Assembly (NCBI GenBank): GCA_017861095.1
Contig: JAGFXI010000060.1
Span: forward strand, 1-8,945
DNA length: 8,945 nt
Direction: 5' to 3'
From: Deltaproteobacteria bacterium
GTDB lineage: Bacteria; Desulfobacterota; Syntrophobacteria; BM002
Every line of letters begins with the position of its first letter. Within the stretch, counting starts at the first letter, position 1. Below the pieces are notes generated by a model. The model saw only the letters and a program-made list of their open reading frames with translations. It was not told the origin of the DNA and ran no database searches. This document shows positions 1 through 6,608 of this stretch, piece after piece. The translations under genes were made by a program, and so were the position numbers.

Positions 1-1059
1 GAGGATAACGCCCAACTCTGGAGGGAGTACCCGGCCCTACCGCCCGGGATGCCGATCCACGCGACCGGTAATCCCAGGAGCGATTTGCTGCGATCGGAAA
101 TGCGCCGGTTTTACCAGGGCGAGGTAGAAGCCCTGCGGAAGACGCACGGTGATTTCATCCTCATGAACACCAATTTCAACCATGTGAACGCCTTCTATCC
201 CGGATTGAACCTGTTCAAGCCGGTGAAGCGGCCCGGCGACAGAGCCAGGTTCGGTCGGGCGGCGCGAGGTATGAGCCGTGAGTACGCAGAAGGGTTGCGG
301 GATCACAAGCAGACTATCTTCGAGCACTTCCAGCGACTCATACCGCCTCTCGAGCGGGCCTTCCCAAAGCACACCATTGTGGTGAGGCCACATCCCACGG
401 AGAACCAGGAGATCTACCGGAGAATCGCGGCCCAGTGCAGCCGGGTCCGGGTAACCAACGAGGGAAACGTGGTCCCGTGGCTCCTCGCCACCCGTGCCCT
501 CGTACATAACGGCTGTACCACCGGGGTGGAGGCCTACGTCCTGCGCGTGCCGGCGGTGAGCTATCGAGCCACGGTCAACGATACCTACGACTACGGGTTC
601 TACCGACTGCCCAACCTTCTCAGCCACCAGTGCTTCACCTTCGATGAGTTGTGTGGCACCCTCGGCAAGATCCTTGCCGGGGAACTCGGGCCAGCGGACG
701 GCGATGAGCGCCGTGCCCTCATCGATCATCACCTGGCCGGACTGGAAGGACCCATGGCGTGCGAGCGAATCGTTGATGTCATTGAGGAGATCGCCGCGGG
801 GGGAGCCCCGGCCCCCGAACCAACACCCCTGAACCGGCTTGAGCGCTGGCTGGTTACCCGCGGGCTCCGTCTGGCAAGGCGATACATATCATGCATTCCC
901 GGGGCGCATAACAAACCGGAATTTCAGCGCCACCGCTATCCCGGAGCGTCAATTGAGGAGCTGGGCCAGCGGTTGGCGCGCTTTCAGCAGCTGCTGGGGG
1001 ACAAAAAGGATCTGCAGATCGAGGAAATCTTCGACAACATCTACCTAATCAGTGGGTGA
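1..1059 (+). CDS. Surface carbohydrate biosynthesis protein, GT-B-like (5' truncated)
   Basis: The frame is open from base 1, so the start lies outside the window; 352 codons are visible and the TGA is at 1057-1059. The Met at base 49 (residue 17) is internal, because the 16 residues before it (LWREYPALPPG and neighbours) already look like family sequence. Recognisable blocks are HATGNPRSDLL (about residues 20-30), FILMNTNFNHVN (52-63), VVRPHPTEN (127-135) and HNGCTTGVEA (169-178). The RPHPTEN and HNG-C-TT-GVEA blocks resemble the nucleotide/substrate-binding C-terminal half of GT-B enzymes such as capsule-type polysaccharide synthases and CDP-glycerol glycerophosphotransferase-like proteins. 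I recognise it as the cytoplasmic 'surface carbohydrate biosynthesis protein' family, often found next to NeuB/CMP-sugar genes. There is no signal peptide or membrane segment in the visible part. Its exact donor and acceptor cannot be told; transfer of the CMP-sugar made by the downstream genes is an inference. Confidence 0.8.
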   Translation, partial: EDNAQLWREYPALPPGMPIHATGNPRSDLLRSEMRRFYQGEVEALRKTHGDFILMNTNFNHVNAFYPGLNLFKPVKRPGDRARFGRAARGMSREYAEGLRDHKQTIFEHFQRLIPPLERAFPKHTIVVRPHPTENQEIYRRIAAQCSRVRVTNEGNVVPWLLATRALVHNGCTTGVEAYVLRVPAVSYRATVNDTYDYGFYRLPNLLSHQCFTFDELCGTLGKILAGELGPADGDERRALIDHHLAGLEGPMACERIVDVIEEIAAGGAPAPEPTPLNRLERWLVTRGLRLARRYISCIPGAHNKPEFQRHRYPGASIEELGQRLARFQQLLGDKKDLQIEEIFDNIYLISG

Positions 1060-1068
1060 GGAGGGTTC

Positions 1069-1248
1069 ATGAAGGGCAAATCGCTCCCTTTGCCGGCGCC
1101 CCAGTCGAGCTGGCTTGGGCCTCACCCACGCGATATCCTCGGGGAGACGTGCGCCCGGCCGGCGGCGGGGATTTTCCTCAACGAATACCGATCTCGAGAT
1201 AGGCGGGCGGCAGGCTGCGGTTTTCGGGGACTGAGGGCACGAGCCTGA
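1069..1248 (+). CDS. Small hypothetical ORF, 59 aa (doubtful, possibly a gene remnant)
   Basis: An ATG at 1069 follows a strong purine-rich site (GAGGAGGG, 1058-1065) that overlaps the stop of the upstream gene, with a short spacing of 3-4 bases. The frame runs 59 codons to TGA at 1246. The first 40 codons are rich in G or C at the third position, as in the neighbours; the rest turns into an Arg/Ala/Gly-rich tail that looks less like a real protein. I recognise no domain, signal peptide or membrane segment. It fills most of the 223-base gap between the partial first gene and the HAD gene. It may be a real small protein, the remnant of a longer gene broken by a frameshift near 1185-1200, or chance. 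The good ribosome site is the main support. Confidence 0.3.
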   Translation: MKGKSLPLPAPQSSWLGPHPRDILGETCARPAAGIFLNEYRSRDRRAAGCGFRGLRARA

Positions 1249-1282
1249 ACCGAGAACACAAACAGGTCGCGGCAGGAGTACC

Positions 1283-1831
1283 ATGGCGAGGAAAGGGAAA
1301 GCGAGGACAACGTCGGGCCGAAGCGCCGAAATACCTCTGCTCTCCGACCTCATGCGGACCATTCGCCTGGTCGCCTTTGATTTCGACGGCGTTTTCACTG
1401 ATAATGCGGTCTACGTCTTCGAGGATGGATCCGAGGCGGTGCGCTGCTTCCGTGGCGACGGCCTTGGGCTGGAGAAGCTAAGGGGGCTTGGGATCGACGT
1501 CGCCATTATCTCAACGGAAACCAACCCGGTGGTGTCGGCGAGAGCTCGGAAGTTGGGAATTCCTTGCGTCCAAAACTGCAAAGACAAGCGGGCGGCACTG
1601 GAGGATATGGCCAGGGAAAAGGGTATCTCTTTGGCCGAGGTGGCCTTTGTCGGAAACGACATCAACGATCTTCCCTGCCTCACCGCGGTCGGTTTCCCTG
1701 TTATCGTCCAGGACGCCCACCCTGATGTGATCCCTTACGGCAGGTATCGGACGACGTCCCCGGGGGGGCGCGGAGCGGTGCGGGAGCTGTGCGACCTCTT
1801 TGAAGGCGTTTTGAAGGCGGGTGCACGGTGA
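1283..1831 (+). CDS. KdsC-like HAD phosphatase (3-deoxy-ulosonate phosphate phosphatase type)
   Basis: This 182-aa protein belongs to the small cap-less HAD phosphatases of the KdsC / N-acylneuraminate-9-phosphatase type. HAD motif I is DFDGVFTD with nucleophile Asp33 and acid/base Asp35; motif II is IISTE with Ser77; the motif III lysine is Lys100 or Lys102; motif IV is GNDINDL with Asp126 and Asp129. A GGRGAVREL tail (about residues 161-169) is typical of KdsC relatives, which work as cytoplasmic tetramers. The likely reaction is hydrolysis of the phosphate from a freshly made 3-deoxy-ulosonate phosphate, before CMP activation. The ATG at 1283 is preferred because AGGAG (1274-1278) lies 4 bases upstream. 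An in-frame ATG at 1352 would give a 159-aa protein closer to usual KdsC length but has no ribosome site; the extra 23 residues are basic and poorly conserved-looking. The stop overlaps a GTG in another frame (GTGA, 1828-1831). The exact substrate is inferred from the NeuB and CMP-transferase genes nearby. Confidence 0.85.
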   Translation: MARKGKARTTSGRSAEIPLLSDLMRTIRLVAFDFDGVFTDNAVYVFEDGSEAVRCFRGDGLGLEKLRGLGIDVAIISTETNPVVSARARKLGIPCVQNCKDKRAALEDMAREKGISLAEVAFVGNDINDLPCLTAVGFPVIVQDAHPDVIPYGRYRTTSPGGRGAVRELCDLFEGVLKAGAR

Positions 1832-1852
1832 GCCCCCGGGAGCCGAGCGACC

Positions 1853-3028
1853 TTGGGATCTCTTGGGCAGGGAAATATTGTCAGCGTCTCCTGGAGCGAT
1901 CACCTCGTTTTCGGCGAGGGCGACGGCAGACTCTCTACGCTCGACTCGCTCGGCCGGCGGATGAGAGCGTGGCGGGAAGAGCTCGGGGCCGGCCTTATCC
2001 ACTGGCGCTGCACCCGCGACCGGATCAAGGGCAGGTACTTTGCGGCGAGGGGATACCGGCACTTCTTCCGGGCGCGAAAGCCGGACGTGCCGTGGGACGA
2101 CTTCCTGGAGGTGCCTCGACTGGCTCACGGTCTCGATATGGCCGCTCTCCTCTACGTCTCCCTCTTTGACGAGGGTTGGCCCCTTCTCCCGAAACCGGTG
2201 AGAGAGGTGAGCTTCCATAACGCGATGCACGGTCGGCATGCGAGCTGGCAAACCGAGTTCAGCAGAAAGAACCCTCAGTACACCGTTACCGATCGACATC
2301 GCAAGAAGCGCCAGTGGGGGGTCCTGAGTCTCGCGTACCCCGAGGTCCGGGAGCATTTGATTGGGAGATACAGACGCCTCCTTGGTGCGGGAGAGTTCGA
2401 CGGCCTCTTCGTCTGTTTCCGCTCTCAATCTCGGCCTGCCGATTTTGCCGACGAGTACGGGTTCAACGAGCCCGTTCGCCGGGAATTTCAGGAACGGTAC
2501 GGCAGAGACGTCTGGAGTGAGGACTTCGACCTCCAGGCGTGGCGTGACCTTCTCGGCGAGTACGTGACCCGCTTTCTCGCTGAACTGAGACAGCGCCTGC
2601 CCGGGCACTTTCTGCTTGCCGTCGGGGTGCCGAGAGGAAGAGTCCTGGGGCCTCCGCTCGGCAACACCTCCCTGGAGTGGCACCGGTGGGTGAAGGAAGG
2701 TCTCGTCGATCATCTGGTGGTCGACCAGAACTCGTCCCAATGCCCGTCCATGTGGCAGCAGCTCTGGCCCATGCATCGCGGCTACGGCTACCTCCAGAAT
2801 TACCTGGATGGGCTCAACATGAAGCCGCTGCAGGAGGATCTCCGTTTCTCGTATGGGCCGGTGTTCGGGGGAGAGCGGACGAGGCTCTATGTGGCCCGCC
2901 AGTGGCGGGAACGCTCAGAGATCGAAGAGCGATCCCTGCTGGGTCATTCCGCCGTAGCGGGCCTCGTATTCAGCTCCTTTCGCCATGACAACCCTGGCCC
3001 TGTGAGCCGGAATGACTGGTCGGTCTAG
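1853..3028 (+). CDS. Putative TIM-barrel glycoside hydrolase-like protein of unknown substrate
   Basis: This protein of up to 391 aa has a pattern reminiscent of (beta/alpha)8 glycoside hydrolase-like families (GHL10/DUF187 style): an N-terminal strand block SVSWSDHLVFGEGDGR (11-26), GAGLIHWR (45-52), a helix-strand unit YPEVREHLIGRYRRLL then FDGLFVCF (162-189), an LLAVGVPRG strand (254-262), VDHLVVDQNS (285-294) and a C-terminal GLVFSSFRHDN (370-380). Candidate catalytic acids cannot be assigned by eye. There is no signal peptide or membrane segment, so a cytoplasmic location is likely, which is odd for a polysaccharide hydrolase. The start is uncertain: no ATG precedes the conserved block. 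TTG at 1853 has only a weak GGGAG (1838-1842), and ATT at 1877 follows AGGGA closely. A GTG at 1828 overlapping the HAD stop lies in another frame. It sits 21 bases after the HAD gene, so it is probably co-transcribed. Its role could be trimming or remodelling of the glycan; I cannot name a function. Confidence 0.6.
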   Translation: MGSLGQGNIVSVSWSDHLVFGEGDGRLSTLDSLGRRMRAWREELGAGLIHWRCTRDRIKGRYFAARGYRHFFRARKPDVPWDDFLEVPRLAHGLDMAALLYVSLFDEGWPLLPKPVREVSFHNAMHGRHASWQTEFSRKNPQYTVTDRHRKKRQWGVLSLAYPEVREHLIGRYRRLLGAGEFDGLFVCFRSQSRPADFADEYGFNEPVRREFQERYGRDVWSEDFDLQAWRDLLGEYVTRFLAELRQRLPGHFLLAVGVPRGRVLGPPLGNTSLEWHRWVKEGLVDHLVVDQNSSQCPSMWQQLWPMHRGYGYLQNYLDGLNMKPLQEDLRFSYGPVFGGERTRLYVARQWRERSEIEERSLLGHSAVAGLVFSSFRHDNPGPVSRNDWSV

Positions 3029-3140
3029 CAGGTTGGGCTGCGAGGCGCCATCTCGATCACGGATGTTGTCGCGCGAAGCGGTCAATGTCTTGGGAGAGGG
3101 GGAGCCAGGGTAATCTGCTCGACAAGGCTGCGTCCTACAC

Positions 3141-3168
3141 TTGACAAGATTTGCTGAGGGGATACCAT
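3141..3168 (+). promoter_or_regulatory. Sigma-70-type promoter for the NeuB operon
   Basis: A perfect -35 hexamer TTGACA (3141-3146) is followed after 16 bases by TACCAT (3163-3168), four of six matches to TATAAT. Transcription would start near 3175, giving a leader of about 60 bases before the NeuB ATG at 3235. It lies in the only sizeable gap between the glycoside-hydrolase-like gene and the five-gene operon, the expected place for a promoter. No operator repeat was recognised. The local drop in GC supports a regulatory region. Confidence 0.6.
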
Positions 3169-3180
3169 ACAAAGTTGATT

Positions 3181-3216
3181 AAGGGTATCCTCGCGCTTTT
3201 GGAGAGAAAACCCTTT
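3181..3216 (+). promoter_or_regulatory. Leader hairpin upstream of the NeuB gene (possible attenuator)
   Basis: AAGGGT (3181-3186) can pair with ACCCTT (3210-3215), with a small inner pairing of TCC (3188-3190) with GGA (3201-3203). Only a short T run (3213-3216) follows, so it is weak as an intrinsic terminator. It falls inside the predicted leader just before the ribosome site and could affect mRNA stability or initiation. A chance hairpin is quite possible. Confidence 0.25.
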
Positions 3217-3221
3217 TCGCC

Positions 3222-3227
3222 AGGAGG
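3222..3227 (+). promoter_or_regulatory. Strong ribosome binding site fixing the NeuB start at 3235
   Basis: A perfect AGGAGG lies 7 bases before ATG 3235. It rules out the upstream in-frame TTG at 3151, which would fall inside the promoter spacer and add 28 residues unlike the family. Confidence 0.85.
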
Positions 3228-3234
3228 CATATCG

Positions 3235-4311
3235 ATGCGAAAACTCGTTATAGACGGGAAGGTTGTCCAGGATGACGGCGATTGTTGGATCATTGCCGAG
3301 ATCGGCCACAACCATCAGGGACGGCTTAAGACCGCGAAGGACATGTTCCGGGTGGCGAAAGAGTGCGGTGCCGATGCGGTGAAGTTACAGAAGCGGGACA
3401 ATCGCCACCTTTACACGAAGGCGATGTACGACAAGTCCTATGATCATGAGAACAGCTTCGGCCTCACCTATGGTGAGCACCGGGAGGCTCTCGAGTTCGG
3501 TTCGGAGGAGTACAAGGAGCTCATGGGCTACGCCAAGGAGCTCGAAATCACCATGTTCGCCACCGCCTTCGATTTCCCGAGCGCCGATTTTCTGGCCAAG
3601 CTGGATATCCCGGCCTTCAAGATCGCTTCCGGTGACCTCAAGAACATTCCTCTTCTGACATACGTCGCCAACTTCCAGAAGCCTATGATCGTGAGCACTG
3701 GCGGCGGAACCATGGAGGATGTGAACCGGGCCTATGACGCCATCATGCCCATCAACCAGCAGCTCTGTTTTCTCCAGTGCACCGCCGGCTATCCGGCAGC
3801 TTTCGAGGAACTCAACCTGAATGTCATCACCACGTTCCGGGAGCGGTTCCCGAAAACCGTGATCGGCCTCTCCTCCCATGACAACGGTATCGCCATGGCG
3901 GTAGCAGGGTACATGCTGGGGGCCAGAGTCGTCGAGAAGCACTTCACCCTGAACCACACGTGGAAAGGGACAGATCACGCCTTTTCCCTGGAGCCGGCCG
4001 GGTTCAAGAAGATGGTCCGCGATCTACGACGGGTGAGGGTGGCCATGGGGGACGGGGTCAAGCGGTTGTATGAGACGGAAGTAAACCCCATGGTCAAAAT
4101 GGGCAAGAAATTGGTGGCGGCGCGGGACCTCCCGGCGGGCCATGCCATTCGCCGCGAAGATATCGCGATCAAGTCGCCGGGTGACGGGCTGCAGCCATAC
4201 GAGCTCAACAAGATCATCGGCCGCGTGACCCGGGTTCCCCTCAAACAAGACCAGAATATTATCTTCGAGGTTCTGAACGGGGCGGAGATGTGGGCGGAGG
4301 CGGCCTCGTGA
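3235..4311 (+). CDS. NeuB-family PEP-condensing ulosonic acid synthase with C-terminal SAF domain
   Basis: This 358-aa protein has the length and layout of sialic acid synthases: an N-terminal TIM barrel (about 15-280) and a C-terminal SAF/antifreeze-like domain (about 291-350) that closes the partner's active site in the dimer. It joins phosphoenolpyruvate to an aldose to give a 3-deoxy-2-keto acid in the cytoplasm. Barrel motifs are AEIGHNHQG (21-29), VKLQK (49-53), KIASGDL (129-135), STGGG (154-158), CTAGYP (182-187), GLSSHDNG (211-218), EKHFTL (234-239) and KGTDHAFSL (244-252). His215 and His236 match the metal ligands of meningococcal NeuB, and Asp247 and Tyr186 are also kept. Odd points are SSHD where SDHT is usual, Ala184 where I recall Asn, and Ser314 (KSPGDG) where characterised enzymes have the Arg contacting the N-acyl group. 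The sugar is therefore probably not ManNAc. It is first in a tight operon with its own promoter, and its TGA overlaps the next start (GTGA). Family assignment is firm; the substrate is unknown. Confidence 0.92.
   Translation: MRKLVIDGKVVQDDGDCWIIAEIGHNHQGRLKTAKDMFRVAKECGADAVKLQKRDNRHLYTKAMYDKSYDHENSFGLTYGEHREALEFGSEEYKELMGYAKELEITMFATAFDFPSADFLAKLDIPAFKIASGDLKNIPLLTYVANFQKPMIVSTGGGTMEDVNRAYDAIMPINQQLCFLQCTAGYPAAFEELNLNVITTFRERFPKTVIGLSSHDNGIAMAVAGYMLGARVVEKHFTLNHTWKGTDHAFSLEPAGFKKMVRDLRRVRVAMGDGVKRLYETEVNPMVKMGKKLVAARDLPAGHAIRREDIAIKSPGDGLQPYELNKIIGRVTRVPLKQDQNIIFEVLNGAEMWAEAAS
4296..4300 (+). promoter_or_regulatory. Ribosome binding site within the NeuB 3' end, fixing the SDR start at 4308
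   Basis: GGAGG lies 7 bases before GTG 4308, whose last two bases begin the NeuB TGA. This favours 4308 over the upstream in-frame GTG at 4290, and the GTGA overlap suggests translational coupling. Confidence 0.7.
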
Positions 4312-5117
4312 CGGGTCTCTTCAGCGTCCAGGGTGAGGTTGCCGTTGTCACCGGCGCTTTCGGGACGTTGGGCCCTGTGTGGGTCGAGACCTTGCTTGAC
4401 GGGGGCGCCCATGTCTTCGCCATCGACCGTCCGGGTCAAACTGCGCCCCCCGGATTCAGGGCCTTCGAAGAACGTTGCGGCTCTAGGTTGAGGGTCGCCT
4501 TTGCGGATGTGCGGGATCGGGCCGGGCTGGAGGCGGCGTGCCGGGACTGCCTGGAGCATCTGGGAGTTCCTTCGATCCTGGTGAACAATGCCGGTATCGA
4601 CCAGCCTCCCGCCAGACTGGAAAATGGATACCGGCTGGAGGAGATCCCCCTTGAGGGGAACCGGGAGGTATTCGAGGTGAACACCCTCGGCCTCTTCCTG
4701 GTGACCCAGGTCTTTGGGGCTCACATGGTGAAGGCGGGCCGCGGCTCGGTGATCAATATCGGCTCCCTCTACGCCAGCGTCTCCCCTGACGCCCGGTTCT
4801 ACGACCACATCCCGAGCGATCCACCCTTTCTCAAACCTCCGGCCTACGGTGCCTCGAAGGCAGCGGTAATCAACCTCACCAAGTACCTGGCCACCCACTG
4901 GGCCCCCCACGGCGTTCGGGTGAATGCCCTGTCGCCCGGAGGGGTGCTCGGCGAACAGGATGAGCAGTTCAAACGGAAGTTCTGCGCCAGAGTGCCCCTC
5001 GGTAGGATGGCTACCTATGATGATCTCCGGGGACCCCTGCTGTTTCTGGCCTCCAGGGCCTCAGCGTACGTGACCGGGGTGGAACTTGTTGTGGACGGCG
5101 GCTTCACCGCCTGGTAA
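4308..5117 (+). CDS. Short-chain dehydrogenase/reductase (SDR)
   Basis: This 269-aa classical-length SDR is a cytoplasmic NAD(P)-dependent alcohol/ketone oxidoreductase. The nucleotide-binding motif is TGAFGTLG (15-22), a TGxxGxLG variant of the usual TGxxxGxG. An acidic residue closes the second strand (Asp40, in FAID), which favours NAD(H) over NADP(H). NNAG is at 93-96, the catalytic Ser is Ser153 in NIGSLY, and Tyr180 and Lys184 form YGASK. The C-terminal VTGVELVVDGGFTAW is typical. An insertion at about 158-178 (ending PPFLKPPAY), just before the catalytic Tyr, is longer than in most SDRs and may shape a polar sugar-acid pocket. The GTG start at 4308 has GGAGG 7 bases upstream and overlaps the NeuB stop; the ALDH gene follows after 9 bases. 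Next to an ALDH and a ulosonic acid synthase, it probably oxidises a sugar hydroxyl to an aldehyde or ketone, or reduces a keto intermediate. The substrate is inferred only. Confidence 0.88.
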   Translation: MTGLFSVQGEVAVVTGAFGTLGPVWVETLLDGGAHVFAIDRPGQTAPPGFRAFEERCGSRLRVAFADVRDRAGLEAACRDCLEHLGVPSILVNNAGIDQPPARLENGYRLEEIPLEGNREVFEVNTLGLFLVTQVFGAHMVKAGRGSVINIGSLYASVSPDARFYDHIPSDPPFLKPPAYGASKAAVINLTKYLATHWAPHGVRVNALSPGGVLGEQDEQFKRKFCARVPLGRMATYDDLRGPLLFLASRASAYVTGVELVVDGGFTAW

Positions 5118-5126
5118 GGGGAGAAG

Positions 5127-6599
5127 ATGGAGCGGACAGGGATTCCCTCGACGATCCTCAACTGGATTTCGGGGACGGAAGTCGGCACGGCTGCCGGTGA
5201 GATCTTCGCCAAGGTCTCTCCGGTTTCGGGGAAGGTGCTGGCCAGTGTCGCTCGGTCGCGGGCTGCCGATGTGGAGCAGGCGGTAGAGGCGGCCCGAAGG
5301 GCTCAGAAGGGCTGGGCTGAGCGCACGCCGGTGGAGCGGGGGGACCTTCTCCTTACCATCACCCAGGCCATGCGCCGGAACCAGGAGCAGATCGCCGCCA
5401 TTGTCGCCGCCGAAACAGGCATGTCGGTGAAGCAGGCCCGCGGTGAGACCGGAGGAGCCATCGCCCAGGGCGAGTTCATGGCGGGAGAGGGTCGCCGCCT
5501 CTACGGCCGGACCACGACGAGCGCAGTGCCGAACAAGTACGCCATGACGGTGCGCCATCCCCTTGGGGTCGGCGGACTCATCATCGCCGCCAACACCCCG
5601 ATCGCCAATGTGGCCTGGAAGGTGTTCCCGGCCCTGGTGTGCGGCAACGCCGCCGTGCTCAAGGCGGCGGAGGACACGCCGGCGACCGCCTGGATCTTCG
5701 GCAAACTGGCTCACGAGGTTGGGCTCCCGCCCGGAGTGCTGAACATCATCCAGGGCTACGGCGAAGAGGCGGGTGCACCCCTTGTTGCCCACCCTGGAGT
5801 AGATGTCATCAGTTTCACCGGTTCGAGTGCCGTGGGCCGCCAGATCGCCCGGGTCGCCGGTGAGCGGCTCGCTAGGGTCTCCCTTGAGCTTGGCGGCAAG
5901 AACCCGCTCGTGGTCTGCGACGACGCTGATCTGGAGAACTCGGCCCGGTGGGTGCTGCTCTCCGCCTTCAGCAACGCCGGGCAGCGGTGCGCCGCCGGAA
6001 GCCGCATCATCATCTTCGATGGTGTCTACGACCGGTTTCGCGACATGCTGGTCGAGCGCACCAAGAGGCTCCGGGTCGGGCCTGGCGACGACGACGACTT
6101 CGGGCCGGTGATCAACGAGGAGCAGCTCACAAACATGGTTGCCGCAGTGGAGCGGGCGAGGGAGAAGGGAGCGGTTGTCCTCGCCGGAGGTCACCGGTTC
6201 ACCGAATCGGCTCATGCCCAAGGCTTCTACATGGCCCCCACCCTGGTCGAGAACGTGGGTCCCCAGGACGAGATCTCAACCAGCGAGCTTTTCGGTCCTG
6301 TCACCTGTCTCTACCGGGTCAAGGATTTCGCTGAGGCCCTTTCCCTGGCCAACGACTCGCCTTACGGCCTCACCGCCTGTATCCACACTCGGAGCATCCA
6401 CCGGGCCATGGAGTTTGCCCAGAAGGTCCAGACGGGTGTGGCGGTGGTGAATGCCGGCACCTACGGGAGTGAACCCCACATGCCCTTCGGCGGGCTCAAG
6501 CAGTCGGGAAACGGCTGGCGCGAGCCCGGCACCGAGGCCTTGGACATCTACTCCAACTTGAAGGATATCTACATCACCATCGACCCGGGGATGCTGTAA
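5127..6599 (+). CDS. NAD(P)-dependent aldehyde dehydrogenase (ALDH superfamily)
   Basis: This 490-aa protein is full length for ALDH, which oxidises aldehydes to carboxylic acids through a thiohemiacetal. Catalytic Cys288 lies in NAGQRCAAGSR, general base Glu254 in SLELGGKN, oxyanion-hole Asn156 in AANTPIANVAWK, cofactor Lys179 in VLKAAEDTP, the Rossmann motif is FTGSSAVG (230-237), and Glu387 is in SELFGPV. All key residues are present, so it should be active, as a soluble tetramer or dimer. It starts at an ATG 9 bases after the SDR stop with GGGGAG (5118-5123) just upstream, and the cytidylyltransferase follows 9 bases later. ALDHs of this look are annotated for many semialdehyde substrates, so homology alone will not give the substrate. 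Lying between a CMP-sugar synthetase and a NeuB it probably makes a sugar carboxylate, which is unusual in a sialic-acid-like pathway. Confidence 0.92.
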   Translation: MERTGIPSTILNWISGTEVGTAAGEIFAKVSPVSGKVLASVARSRAADVEQAVEAARRAQKGWAERTPVERGDLLLTITQAMRRNQEQIAAIVAAETGMSVKQARGETGGAIAQGEFMAGEGRRLYGRTTTSAVPNKYAMTVRHPLGVGGLIIAANTPIANVAWKVFPALVCGNAAVLKAAEDTPATAWIFGKLAHEVGLPPGVLNIIQGYGEEAGAPLVAHPGVDVISFTGSSAVGRQIARVAGERLARVSLELGGKNPLVVCDDADLENSARWVLLSAFSNAGQRCAAGSRIIIFDGVYDRFRDMLVERTKRLRVGPGDDDDFGPVINEEQLTNMVAAVERAREKGAVVLAGGHRFTESAHAQGFYMAPTLVENVGPQDEISTSELFGPVTCLYRVKDFAEALSLANDSPYGLTACIHTRSIHRAMEFAQKVQTGVAVVNAGTYGSEPHMPFGGLKQSGNGWREPGTEALDIYSNLKDIYITIDPGML

Positions 6600-6608
6600 A
6601 GAGGATGT

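Noticed and set aside
1828..2169. 113-codon + strand ORF from GTG 1828
   Set aside because: It overlaps the hydrolase-like gene in another frame and is Arg/Pro-rich without domain features; kept only as a possible sign of a frameshifted start.
1511..2776. Long minus-strand ORF (421 codons) opposite the HAD and hydrolase-like genes
   Set aside because: Its translation shows no domain and it lies antisense to better-supported genes; long antisense frames are expected in GC-rich coding DNA.
3045..3058. GAG-CTC inverted repeat as a terminator after the hydrolase-like gene
   Set aside because: Only a 4-pair stem (CGAG/CTCG) and no T run follows; no convincing terminator is visible in the gap.
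3151..3234. In-frame TTG at 3151 as an earlier NeuB start
   Set aside because: It lies between the -35 and -10 elements, has no ribosome site and adds residues unlike the family; AGGAGG points to ATG 3235.
4290..4307. GTG at 4290 as the SDR start
   Set aside because: GTG 4308 has GGAGG at 7 bases and the classic GTGA overlap; the extra residues are Gly-rich and come before the normal SDR N-terminus.
3235..4311. Naming the synthase neuB and the cytidylyltransferase neuA
   Set aside because: Motif differences (Ser314, SSHDNG, Asn223) and the transketolase/ALDH context argue against N-acetylneuraminate as the product, so gene symbols would mislead.
5061..6221. Minus-strand ORF of 386 codons opposite the ALDH gene
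   Set aside because: It is a shadow of a gene with every ALDH catalytic residue; no recognisable protein features.
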